From Rhodobacteraceae bacterium UBA1957 (GTDB lineage: Bacteria > Pseudomonadota > Alphaproteobacteria > Rhodobacterales > Rhodobacteraceae), in NCBI GenBank assembly GCA_002336405.1, contig DDEJ01000027.1, forward strand, positions 1 through 35,235: a DNA stretch of 35,235 nucleotides, given 5' to 3'. Under the pieces are notes generated by a model, which saw only the letters and a list, made by a program, of their open reading frames with translations, made no database searches and was not told the origin of the DNA. Made by a program: the position numbers and the translations under genes. Positions 8,782-15,934 of the stretch are shown here, in pieces. Numbering within the stretch: the stretch's first letter is position 1; each line of letters begins with the position of its first letter.

Positions 8782-8880
8782 CAGATCTCCCGTTTCACGC
8801 TCTGCCGCTTTGGGGTAGTATGTTGTGCAATCGGGCAGATACCAACGCCCATCCATCCGGCGTTTCAAAGGCAAATCAGC

Positions 8881-10149
8881 ATGGCATTATCCGGAAACTT
8901 ATGGCATGAAACAGCACAGCATGGCGCAGATCTGCAAAGACTTGAACGGTCTGTCAACTGTGACGTGGCCATCATCGGTGCTGGGTTCACCGGATTGTCG
9001 GCAGCCCTGCATATTGCACAGGCAGGGGTAGACGTAACTCTGATAGAGGCCGAGACAATCGGGCACGGCGGCTCTGGTCGCAATGTGGGTTTGGTGAACG
9101 CCGGATTGTGGAAACCGCCAGAGCAGGTGCTTGAAACCCTTGGACAGGCCATGGGTGAGCGGATGAACACCATGCTGGCCCAAGGCCCTGCGACGGTTTT
9201 TGAGCTGATTGAACGCCACCAGATCACCTGTGAGGCCACCCAGAGCGGCACGCTGCATTGCGCTCATAATGCCCGGGGCTGGCGCGATCTGCAAAACCGC
9301 CATCGCCAACAGGTGGCACGGGACGCACCTGTGACGCTTTTATCAGCCGCGCAAGCTGCGCAGAGGACCGGATCAACATCGTTTCACGGCGCCTTATGGG
9401 ACGAACGTGCCGGGACTATTCAGCCACTGTCATTTACAAAAGGTCTGGCAAAGGCAGCCCGCGCCGCGGGGGCAAAGATCTATGAACATTCAGCGGCAAA
9501 ATCGGTCCGATTTCACGACGGCTCTTGGCAGATTCAAACACCAGTCGGCCAGATCACGGCTCGCAGGTTCATTCAGGCAACAAATGCCTATGCCACCAAG
9601 GGGCTGGCTCAAAATGCCTATATCCCAGTGCATTATTTTCAACTGGCGACAGATCCGCTGCCAGAGGATCTGCGCACGCCTATTCTTCCCGGTGGCGAAG
9701 GCTGTTGGGATACAGCACAGATCATGTCGTCATTTCGTCTCGACAAGTTTGGGCGGATGATCCTCGGCGCGATTGGCAATCTGGACGGCTTTGGGGCAAA
9801 CAGTCACCGCCAGTGGGCGCGGCGTAAACTGGCGCGGCTCTATCCACAGCTTGCCGGGTTTGATATGCCCCACAGTTGGACCGGGCGTATTGCCATGACC
9901 GAAGACTATCTGCCAAAAGTGGTTGATATCGGCCCAAATGCAATCTCAATCTATGGCTTTAGCGGCCGCGGGATTGGCCCGGGCACGCTGTTTGGGAAAT
10001 GTGCCGTCGACTGGGTGATAAACGACGATGACAGCGCGTTTCCAGTGGCGATTACCCCGGCGACCCACGCAAGATTTCACACCGCAAAAGCGCTGTATTT
10101 TGAAGCGGGCGCCAGTGTGACGCATCTGCTGAACAGCCGCATGCCCTAG
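8881..10149 (+). CDS. FAD-dependent oxidoreductase, DAO family
   Basis: This 422 aa flavoprotein belongs to the D-amino-acid-oxidase-like family (PuuB/glycine-oxidase/sarcosine-oxidase type). These enzymes oxidise amines or amino acids, or less often hydroxy acids, with FAD. The dinucleotide fold begins at about residue 28 (DVAIIGAGFTGLSAALHIA, G33-x-G35-x-x-G38), followed by the GGSGRNVGLV FAD segment. A C-terminal FAD contact reads ISIYGFSGRGIGPGT. ATG 8881 follows AAAGG at about 8-12 nt. It lies 99 nt after the MetE-like gene on the same strand, so it is probably the last gene of the first cluster, although a separate promoter cannot be excluded. The substrate is unknown. Confidence 0.88.
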   Translation: MALSGNLWHETAQHGADLQRLERSVNCDVAIIGAGFTGLSAALHIAQAGVDVTLIEAETIGHGGSGRNVGLVNAGLWKPPEQVLETLGQAMGERMNTMLAQGPATVFELIERHQITCEATQSGTLHCAHNARGWRDLQNRHRQQVARDAPVTLLSAAQAAQRTGSTSFHGALWDERAGTIQPLSFTKGLAKAARAAGAKIYEHSAAKSVRFHDGSWQIQTPVGQITARRFIQATNAYATKGLAQNAYIPVHYFQLATDPLPEDLRTPILPGGEGCWDTAQIMSSFRLDKFGRMILGAIGNLDGFGANSHRQWARRKLARLYPQLAGFDMPHSWTGRIAMTEDYLPKVVDIGPNAISIYGFSGRGIGPGTLFGKCAVDWVINDDDSAFPVAITPATHARFHTAKALYFEAGASVTHLLNSRMP

Positions 10150-10201
10150 CCCTGTATAATTTTAATCCTTAGAAAACTTTTTATTTTTTAGGCGTTTAGG
10201 C

Positions 10202-11494
10202 CTAGACCACCACCTTGAGGGGGGTCTGTTCAGTCACCTCAAAAACCCGCTTGTACCGCGCAATCTCATCATCAGGTCCTATGGCTTTGTTGGGGTTGTC
10301 AGATAATTTAACTGTCGGCTTGCCATTGGCGGAAATCGCCTTGCAGACCAGCGAAAATGCATCCAAGCCTCGGTCTGGCACCAGACCCCGAAAGTCATTG
10401 GTTAGATTGGTGCCCCAGCCAAAGGAAACTTTTACCCGGCCCAAGAATGTACGTTGCAATGACAGCATTTCAGCCACATCCAAACCGTCGGAAAAGATCA
10501 CTAATTTTTCGCGTGGGTCTTGACCCTTGGACACCCACCAGTTGATCGCAGTCTCAGCCCCTTGCGCTGGATCGCCACTGTCGATGCGAATACCTGTCCA
10601 AGTGGCCAGCCAGTCGGGTGCGTTGTTCAAAAACCCTTCGGTGCCATAGGTATCTGGCAAGATGATACGCAGATTGCCGTCATGCTCTTCCTGCCAGTCA
10701 GCCAAGACCTCATAGGGCGCGCGCGCCAAAGCCGCATCATCGTTCGCGAGCGCCGAATATACCATTGGCAATTCATGGGCATTGGTGCCGATCGCCTCGA
10801 TATCGCGGTGACGAGCGATGGCGCAATTGGACGTGCCAACAAATTTATCACCCAACCCCTCAAGCATCGCCTGAACACACCAATCCTGCCAAAGATAGGA
10901 ATGCCGGCGTCTCGTGCCAAAATCTGCGATCCGCAGATCATCAACATGACGCATTGCCTCTATTTTCTGCCACAACTTGGTCATTGCGCGAGCATAAAGC
11001 ACTTGCAATTCGAACCGCCCCATATGTTTTAAAACCGCCCGGCCGCGCAATTCCATCAACACCGCCAGCGCCGGAATTTCCCACATCATCACCTCGGGCC
11101 AACTGCCTTCAAAGCTTAACTCGTACTGGCCGTCGCGCTTTTCAAGATGATAATCGGGCAGGCGCATGCCCTCAAACCATTCCATAAAGTCTGGGCGGAA
11201 CATCTGGCGTTTGCCATAAAATGTATTGCCGCGCAGCCAAGTGCTTTCACCACGGGTCAAGTGCATGCTGCGAATATGATCAAGCTGTTCGCGCAATTCG
11301 CCCTCATCGACCAGATCGGCTAGCCGCACGTCAGACGAACGATTGATCAACGAAAACGCCACCCGTGTATTGCGCCTGTTGCGAAACACCGATTGGCACA
11401 TCAGCAGCTTATAAAAATCTGTGTCGATCAATGACCGCACAATCGGGTCGATTTTCCATTTGTGGTTCCAGACCCGAGTGGCGATATCAACCAT
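10202..11494 (-). CDS. pncB: Nicotinate phosphoribosyltransferase
   Basis: This 430 aa enzyme forms nicotinate mononucleotide from nicotinate and PRPP (ATP-stimulated), the entry step of the Preiss-Handler NAD salvage route. Family landmarks include LIDTDFYKLLMCQSVF near residue 22, ADFGTRRRHSYLWQD (the FGTRRR substrate/PRPP region), GTSNCAIA, TGIRIDSGDP and KVSFGWGTNLTND. The length fits PncB. It starts 3 nt after the stop of pncA, so the two form an operon that converts nicotinamide to nicotinate and then to NaMN. It is convergent with the flavoprotein gene, with 52 nt between the stops. Confidence 0.96.
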   Translation of the reverse strand: MVDIATRVWNHKWKIDPIVRSLIDTDFYKLLMCQSVFRNRRNTRVAFSLINRSSDVRLADLVDEGELREQLDHIRSMHLTRGESTWLRGNTFYGKRQMFRPDFMEWFEGMRLPDYHLEKRDGQYELSFEGSWPEVMMWEIPALAVLMELRGRAVLKHMGRFELQVLYARAMTKLWQKIEAMRHVDDLRIADFGTRRRHSYLWQDWCVQAMLEGLGDKFVGTSNCAIARHRDIEAIGTNAHELPMVYSALANDDAALARAPYEVLADWQEEHDGNLRIILPDTYGTEGFLNNAPDWLATWTGIRIDSGDPAQGAETAINWWVSKGQDPREKLVIFSDGLDVAEMLSLQRTFLGRVKVSFGWGTNLTNDFRGLVPDRGLDAFSLVCKAISANGKPTVKLSDNPNKAIGPDDEIARYKRVFEVTEQTPLKVVV

Positions 11495-11497
11495 GTT

Positions 11498-12100
11498 TTA
11501 ACCCTCTAACACTACTCCGGCCGAGCGCATGGTCTGGCGTGCTGCGACCAATGACCCGTCCATATCTATGGCGCGACAGGCTGGCTGGAGAACACGCACG
11601 TGAAATCCGAGCTTGGCTGCATCAAGCGCAGAATACGCCACACAAAAGTCAGTCGCAAGGCCAACCATGACCAATTCAGAAATCCCCCGGGTTGTGAGAT
11701 AGCCACCCAGTCCAGTCGGGGTGGTTTTATCATTCTCGAAAAATGCCGAATAACTGTCGATATGCGGCCGGAACCCTTTGCGAATGATCATATCCGCCTT
11801 GTCAGTGTTGAGATCAGGATGAAACGCCGCCCCGGGGCTGCCTTGAACACAGTGATCGGGCCAAAGAACTTGCGGGCCATACGGCATTTCAATCAGTTCC
11901 ATCGGGGTTTTGTGTTCATGGCTGCTGGCAAAGGAACTGTGGCCTGCCGGGTGCCAGTCTTGAGTCAAAATGACAGTCTGAGACTGCGTCATCAAATCAT
12001 TGATCAGCGCTACGATTTCATCGCCCCCCTGCACGGCAAGGGCACCACCAGGGCAAAAATCAACCTGCACATCGATCACAATCAACGCTTTTTGCGACAT
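11498..12100 (-). CDS. pncA: Nicotinamidase
   Basis: This 200 aa cysteine hydrolase deamidates nicotinamide to nicotinate. The opening ALIVIDVQVDFCPGGALAV is the PncA signature. The triad is D10, K108 (IIRKGF) and C153 (ATDFCVAYSALDAA). Metal-binding residues are consistent with D48, H50 (TQDWHPAGHSSF) and H83 (PDHCVQG). It is the first gene of a two-gene operon with pncB. It is divergent from trhO across about 130 nt, which probably holds both promoters. Confidence 0.97.
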   Translation of the reverse strand: MSQKALIVIDVQVDFCPGGALAVQGGDEIVALINDLMTQSQTVILTQDWHPAGHSSFASSHEHKTPMELIEMPYGPQVLWPDHCVQGSPGAAFHPDLNTDKADMIIRKGFRPHIDSYSAFFENDKTTPTGLGGYLTTRGISELVMVGLATDFCVAYSALDAAKLGFHVRVLQPACRAIDMDGSLVAARQTMRSAGVVLEG

Positions 12101-12228
12101 CTTTGGCCTCTCTGAAAAGCTTGGTTTGCAGAGACCCTGCCGTGTTTATGACTAGGGTGCAAGCACGCTTCGTTTATAAATTGGCTAATAGTTTTGTCAA
12201 AGACTTGCCCATAAGCGGCGTTCATCGT

Positions 12229-13155
12229 ATGGCCCTGCCCATGATTACCGTGGCCGCTCTTTATCATTTTACCCGTTTTGATCAGCCGCAGACGCTGAAA
12301 GATCCGCTGCAGGATAAATGCGACGCTTTGGGTCTGACCGGATCGCTTTTACTGGCCCCTGAGGGGATCAATGGCACCATTGCCGGCAACCAAGAGAATA
12401 TAATCGCCGCGCTAGACTATTTACGAGCTCTGCCTGGGTGCAGCGATCTTGAGCATAAACTGAGCCATGCCAGCACCCCGCCCTTTCCGCGTATGAAGGT
12501 TAAGTTGAAAAAAGAAATCGTGTCTATGGGTCAGCCGGATGTTGACCCAAAGGCGCGGGTTGGCCATTACGTGGAGGCCGGGGATTGGAACGCATTGATT
12601 AAATCTCCTGATGTGGCCGTGATTGACACCCGCAACGATTTTGAGGTGGGGATTGGCAGTTTTGTCGGCGCAATCAACCCAGACACCGAATCGTTTCGTG
12701 ATTTCCCCGCTTGGTGGGAGGAAAATAAAGCCCGCTTTCACAACAAAAAGGTGGCGATGTTTTGCACCGGAGGCATCCGCTGTGAAAAATCCACCAATTA
12801 CCTGCTGGGTCAGGGTGTTGAGGATGTGTTCCACCTCAAGGGTGGCATTTTAAAATACCTCGAAGAGGTGCCGGCTGCCGACAGCACCTGGCAGGGTGCG
12901 TGTTTTGTATTTGACGCCAGGGTTTCGGTGGGGCACGGGTTGGCTGAAGGCCCACATCAGCTGTGCTATGCCTGTCGCCGTCCGATCCTGCCCGAAGACC
13001 GCGACCGCGGCGAATACGAACACGGGGTTTCATGTCATCAGTGCATTGAGCAGACATCACAAACAGATAAGAACAGATTTCGCGAGCGTCAGAAGCAGAT
13101 TCTGTTATCGCGTGCACGTGGTGAGGCACATATGACTGGTTTTGATGGCTCATAA
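12229..13155 (+). CDS. trhO: tRNA uridine(34) hydroxylase (rhodanese-like)
   Basis: TrhO (YceA family) hydroxylates U34 of tRNAs to ho5U using a rhodanese-type cysteine. The N-terminal ferredoxin-like domain contains GLTGSLLLAPEGINGTIAG. The rhodanese domain follows (VAVIDTRNDFEVGIGSF) with the active loop MFCTGGIRCEKS, catalytic C179 in this numbering. The C-terminus carries a cysteine cluster (CYACRRPI and CHQC) seen in the family. I chose ATG 12229 (308 aa) because the longer frame from 12103 would begin 3 nt from pncA's start codon and leave no room for divergent promoters, and relatives begin just before the ITVAALYHF strand. ATG 12241 is a possible alternative. Confidence 0.93.
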   Translation: MALPMITVAALYHFTRFDQPQTLKDPLQDKCDALGLTGSLLLAPEGINGTIAGNQENIIAALDYLRALPGCSDLEHKLSHASTPPFPRMKVKLKKEIVSMGQPDVDPKARVGHYVEAGDWNALIKSPDVAVIDTRNDFEVGIGSFVGAINPDTESFRDFPAWWEENKARFHNKKVAMFCTGGIRCEKSTNYLLGQGVEDVFHLKGGILKYLEEVPAADSTWQGACFVFDARVSVGHGLAEGPHQLCYACRRPILPEDRDRGEYEHGVSCHQCIEQTSQTDKNRFRERQKQILLSRARGEAHMTGFDGS

Positions 13156-13182
13156 CCGCAGATAAGCCGTTTTAACGAATAA

Positions 13183-13642
13183 GGCGTGTTTGGCTTGCTG
13201 TTGACGGCCATCGGACACAGCTCCAAAATTGGCTCTGTGCCCGCCCGGATCTGGGGTGCCCCACTCCGGCGATCCGGGTGTACCGGCTCGGCGCGGGAAA
13301 AGCCAAAAGGATGATGCTCACTGGCGGTAAAATCGACAGGAAAGAGGCTGGAAAATTTGGACTGGTGGTGAAATCTGTTTGTGATAATACGCTGAACGCT
13401 GAAGTTGAAACGATGACTGAGCAGATGTCGCGGACCCCGATTAACCAACCCGAACTGCGATGCACAAAATGGCAATTTAACCAAACTATTAAAGCCAGCG
13501 GATTGATCAGTACGCAACGCCTTGCCACGCTATTTGACGGTATCACCCGCCATTCTCACAAAGGTATAAACTTTAAAACCACGCCGAAGAGATTGGCTGG
13601 AAGCAAGCGATCCACGCCCGTGATAGCGGCGGGTTCGACTGA
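13183..13642 (+). pseudogene. Enoyl-CoA hydratase (crotonase) pseudogene, C-terminal remnant
   Basis: The region after trhO holds no intact gene but contains recognisable crotonase sequence in three successive frames. From about 13183 one frame reads ...IGHSSKIGSVPARIWG. Near 13250-13270 the frame changes and continues TPAIRVYRLGAGKAKRMM, then FDGITRHSHKGINFK. At about 13580 a single-base loss shifts it again to AEEIGWKQAIHARDSGGFD and a stop at 13642, where relatives usually continue with Trp. The N-terminal half, including the oxyanion-hole region, is absent. At least two frameshifts plus truncation make function very unlikely. A 139-codon open frame at 13278-13697 is only the middle segment of this relic. 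It may mark a former acyl-CoA catabolic gene at this site. Confidence 0.82.
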
Positions 13643-13784
13643 ACCAACAATCACGAATTTGACGGATCCCAACCAACTCAGGCTCTTAGAAAGTTAACAA
13701 AAGGGTAGAGATGGCCTTTAGAAAGGCCGCTGAACTGTGGTAAGATACACCATTCGTGGCAGCAAAGAATACTTGGTTAAAAAA

Positions 13785-14036
13785 ATGGCGAAAATACTCA
13801 GCCCCTGTATCGACATCTGCAAATTCAAGCGCCAGGGGCATTGTATCGGCTGCTCGATGACCAAAGCACAGAAATCAACGTTTAAGGCGTTGAAGAAGAA
13901 AAAGCAGCGCGCCGAATTTATCAACACGCTGCGTGAGCAACAAAACCGTTTGGGCGGGTATGAGGCGTGGCCCCAAGCTTATCGCCGCCGATGCCTCAAA
14001 AAAGGCAGTCAGGATTTACTGGAGCCATTGCCCTAA
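13785..14036 (+). CDS. DUF1289 domain protein (four-cysteine)
   Basis: This small basic protein is 83 aa from ATG 13785. It carries the DUF1289 signature SPCIDIC...GHCIGC, with cysteines C8, C12, C20 and C23 spaced for a metal or Fe-S site. It continues into a lysine-rich helix (KALKKKKQRAEF). A GTG at 13737 would add 16 residues that lack family resemblance, so the ATG is preferred, though no strong ribosome-binding site is seen before it. The molecular role of DUF1289 proteins is not established. The C-terminal tail (YEAWPQAYRRRCLKKG) is longer than the minimal domain. The gene is convergent with the Dps gene, 6 nt between stops. Confidence 0.78.
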   Translation: MAKILSPCIDICKFKRQGHCIGCSMTKAQKSTFKALKKKKQRAEFINTLREQQNRLGGYEAWPQAYRRRCLKKGSQDLLEPLP

Positions 14037-14042
14037 CTAGCA

Positions 14043-14522
14043 TCACCCTAGGTGGCTGCGCAAAAACCAAGCAAACTTTTCATGCTTATGGCCGCGAGAG
14101 ATACACAGATCTTCAGTGAGCGTGTCACCATGATTGGCCGCGGTTTGCGCACATCCTGCCAAAGTATCTGCTAATGTTTCCTGCGCGGCACACATCACTT
14201 TGATCATTTCTTTGTCGCTCGCATGGCCGCTATGTTCGTCAACTTTTGACCGCTTTAACATGCCTGCCAACGTCCCATCTGCATGGGCGTTCAACGCTTT
14301 TATCCGCTCGGCAAGATCATCCTGCCCAACAAAATGATCTTCATAGATATCTTGAAATAATGCATGCAGGGGCGCAAAGGCCATGCCAGTCACATTCCAA
14401 TGAAAATTCTGGGCCAACATTGTTGTGACAGCGGTTTCTGCCACTGACTGATTGAGCGCATCTACTATTTCTGTCCTTGCATCGGTCGCCAATGCAGCAG
14501 CTGTCTGATTCATGTCATTCAT
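14043..14522 (-). CDS. dps: Dps-family ferritin-like protein
   Basis: Dps proteins form dodecamers that oxidise and store iron and can protect DNA during starvation or peroxide stress. This 159 aa protein shows the ferroxidase signature NFHWNVTGMAFAPLHALFQ, with H41 and H53 matching the two metal-binding histidines, and D68 and E72 (DDLAERI) matching the partner-subunit ligands. The position usually held by Asp or Glu four residues after H53 is Gln57 here, which may weaken the site. No lysine-rich DNA-binding tail is visible. ATG at 14513 (residue 4) has AGGA at better spacing than ATG 14522, so the true protein may be 156 aa. A 17-bp iron-box-like palindrome lies upstream at 14647-14663. Confidence 0.93.
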   Translation of the reverse strand: MNDMNQTAAALATDARTEIVDALNQSVAETAVTTMLAQNFHWNVTGMAFAPLHALFQDIYEDHFVGQDDLAERIKALNAHADGTLAGMLKRSKVDEHSGHASDKEMIKVMCAAQETLADTLAGCAQTAANHGDTLTEDLCISRGHKHEKFAWFLRSHLG

Positions 14523-14612
14523 CCTGGGGTTGTTTGTATATTAATGGCTGGCTCAACAAGATATTCAAGCCAAGAGACTCGTACAAATGGTTTGGCTTGC
14601 TATAATATCCTT

Positions 14613-14640
14613 AACATACACAAGTTATCATCAATGCCAA
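14613..14640 (-). promoter_or_regulatory. Candidate dps promoter
   Basis: Reading the minus strand, TTGGCA (14640-14635) is followed after 16 nt by TATGTT (14618-14613). That gives a plausible sigma-70-type -35/-10 pair about 95-115 nt upstream of the dps start. It sits just downstream of the iron-box-like palindrome, a spacing that would allow regulation. Only sequence similarity supports it. Confidence 0.35.
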
Positions 14641-14646
14641 GAACTT

Positions 14647-14663
14647 TTTAGAATGATTCTAAA
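14647..14663. promoter_or_regulatory. Perfect 17-bp palindrome resembling an Irr/ICE iron box
   Basis: The sequence TTTAGAATGATTCTAAA is a perfect inverted repeat around a central G. Its form, TTTAGAA-N3-TTCTAAA, is that of the iron control element bound by the heme/iron regulator Irr in Alphaproteobacteria, as I recall it. It lies 6 bp upstream of a candidate dps -35 box and about 125 nt upstream of the dps start. It also covers the stop codon of the gene at 14659-15087. Linkage to an iron-storage gene supports the reading. No irr gene is in this window. Confidence 0.65.
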
Positions 14664-15087
14664 TCTGATAAAATGAGTCAGATATCGAGTGGATTAAAAA
14701 AGCCAAATTGCGCCGCGCGACATGTGGCACACGCGACCGAATGAGAAACGCAAAACTATCGAAATCTGCACCCGCAGAACTTTGAACAAGGCGCATCAGC
14801 CATGCCTCATCAAAGGAAACTGTGCGAACCCCCGGGGCATAAAAAACTGGCTTTTTCCCAAGAGCTTGGGACAAGCATTTCACCAGTGTTTCAGCATAAG
14901 CGCGCTGCGCAACCGTTTTATCATGCGCGAGCACAGCACAAGCGTGATATAAATCTGCGCGCGCCGCAGACCGACAGTCCAACGCCACCAAACGCAGATA
15001 ATTCAATGCGGCAAACACTGTGTCGTCCAATTCCGGTCGGGAAAGACGAGCCGAGGTATCATCTGCGGAAAGCCTGAGAGGGCGCAT
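14659..15087 (-). CDS. Conserved protein of unknown function
   Basis: I recall similar sequences from other Rhodobacterales but know no function. The 142 aa protein is soluble, with no signal peptide or membrane segment. It has a DDTSARLSRPELDDTVFAALNYL opening of which only the first part is quoted here as a landmark (SADDTSARLSRPELDD). A likely helical middle follows, then FDEAWLMRLVQS and FLIRSRV...RRNLAFLIHSISD. The well-ordered length and composition argue for a real gene. It is on the same strand as dps, 136 nt upstream, and its TAG stop lies inside the iron-box-like palindrome, so transcription through it would enter the dps promoter region. A role linked to iron or stress is only inference. 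Confidence 0.72.
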   Translation of the reverse strand: MRPLRLSADDTSARLSRPELDDTVFAALNYLRLVALDCRSAARADLYHACAVLAHDKTVAQRAYAETLVKCLSQALGKKPVFYAPGVRTVSFDEAWLMRLVQSSAGADFDSFAFLIRSRVPHVARRNLAFLIHSISDSFYQI

Positions 15088-15330
15088 ACTGAGAACTCCG
15101 TTATTGCCTGCGGTGTAAAACTTGAGGTGATCCTACCACGCCTATACCTGACAAATATGCTATGTTAAGCCTCAGCGCAATATCTGATAAAAATACTCCG
15201 ATAAATGTGGCGCCCAGAGCTTTAACTTTGGTCATATTTGGGCATATTCGTCCGAGATGGTTTAAAACAGTCTATTCAATACCCTGCCAATTTTGTGAAT
15301 TAAATATTTATAAACAAGAGGTTGCGCTCT

Positions 15331-15732
15331 ATGATCACAAGCTTTTTGAGTAACACAAAAGATACCGCGGCAATGGCTGCATTTTATCATCAACACTTTG
15401 GATTTACCGCCCTGCAAGAACAAGCTGACCGAATCGTTGAATTGCTGCCCTCGGCTGGCGGCCCCAGCATCATGCCGCATCCGGTTGTCCAGGGTCGAAA
15501 ACACAACCAAACTCTGGTCAAATTGATCTTCAGCGCGCGCGATACCGCCAGATTCTGTGCCCGCGCCCGTCAACACAATTTGGTAGTTTGACCACTGCAC
15601 AAAGGCAATGGCTATGAGTTTGTAAACGCCGAAGACCCTGCCGAGCATCCGAGACTGGTCTCATGGCGCATCTGCCGTAGGGCCGCACAACACAACGGCC
15701 CCAACGGCCCCAAGGCGCAAACAGACGCTTAG
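15331..15732 (+). pseudogene. VOC (glyoxalase/bleomycin-resistance) family gene with in-frame TGA
   Basis: ATG 15331 has GAGG about 8 nt upstream and opens a VOC-fold protein (MITSFLSNTKDTAAMAAFY, then HFGFTALQEQADRIVELLP). A TGA at 15589-15591 interrupts it after 86 codons. The same frame continues with family-like sequence (PLHKGNGYEFVNAEDPAEHP) to a TAG at 15730-15732. Relatives have a glycine or similar before the Pro-(I/L)-His motif, so GGA to TGA is a simple explanation. The full frame of 133 codons fits a one-module VOC protein. No other damage is seen, so inactivation may be recent, or the base may be a sequencing error. Loss of the C-terminal beta strands should prevent folding of the metal site. 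Confidence 0.75.
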
Positions 15733-15826
15733 CTTAAGGATGAACGAGCCAAAGATCTAGACAGGTTCCCGCGCTGTGATTCCCGGCCGTTGAGCGGCAG
15801 CGCAAAACCCGACAATCGAATATTTA

Positions 15827-15872
15827 GCGACATTATTATGTGAATGTGTCGCGTTTCATGGTCTGTCTGACC
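15827..15872. promoter_or_regulatory. Inverted repeats upstream of the mgd operon
   Basis: GCGACA (15827-15832) and TGTCGC (15847-15852) form an inverted repeat with arm centres two helical turns apart. A second small one, GGTC-N5-GACC, follows at 15860-15872. Both lie 60-110 nt before the mgdA start. They are candidate operators for an mgd regulator such as the GlxA-type or XRE-cupin proteins encoded nearby. The repeats are real, but their function is inference. Confidence 0.35.
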
Positions 15873-15934
15873 GATTTTCATATGTCCCTTTCAAAACAAA
15901 CCACGATATCAAGACATAGAAAAGTGAGGTGAAC

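Noticed and set aside
12103..12228. Longer N-terminus for trhO
   Set aside because: It begins 3 nt from the pncA start, lacks family resemblance and would occupy the divergent promoter region.
13278..13697. 139-codon open frame after trhO as a novel gene
   Set aside because: Its middle is crotonase sequence and the matching flanks lie in other frames, so it is a segment of a frameshifted pseudogene.
15589..15591. TGA as a selenocysteine codon in the VOC gene
   Set aside because: Relatives do not have cysteine there, no SECIS-like element is evident, and a single GGA-to-TGA change explains it.
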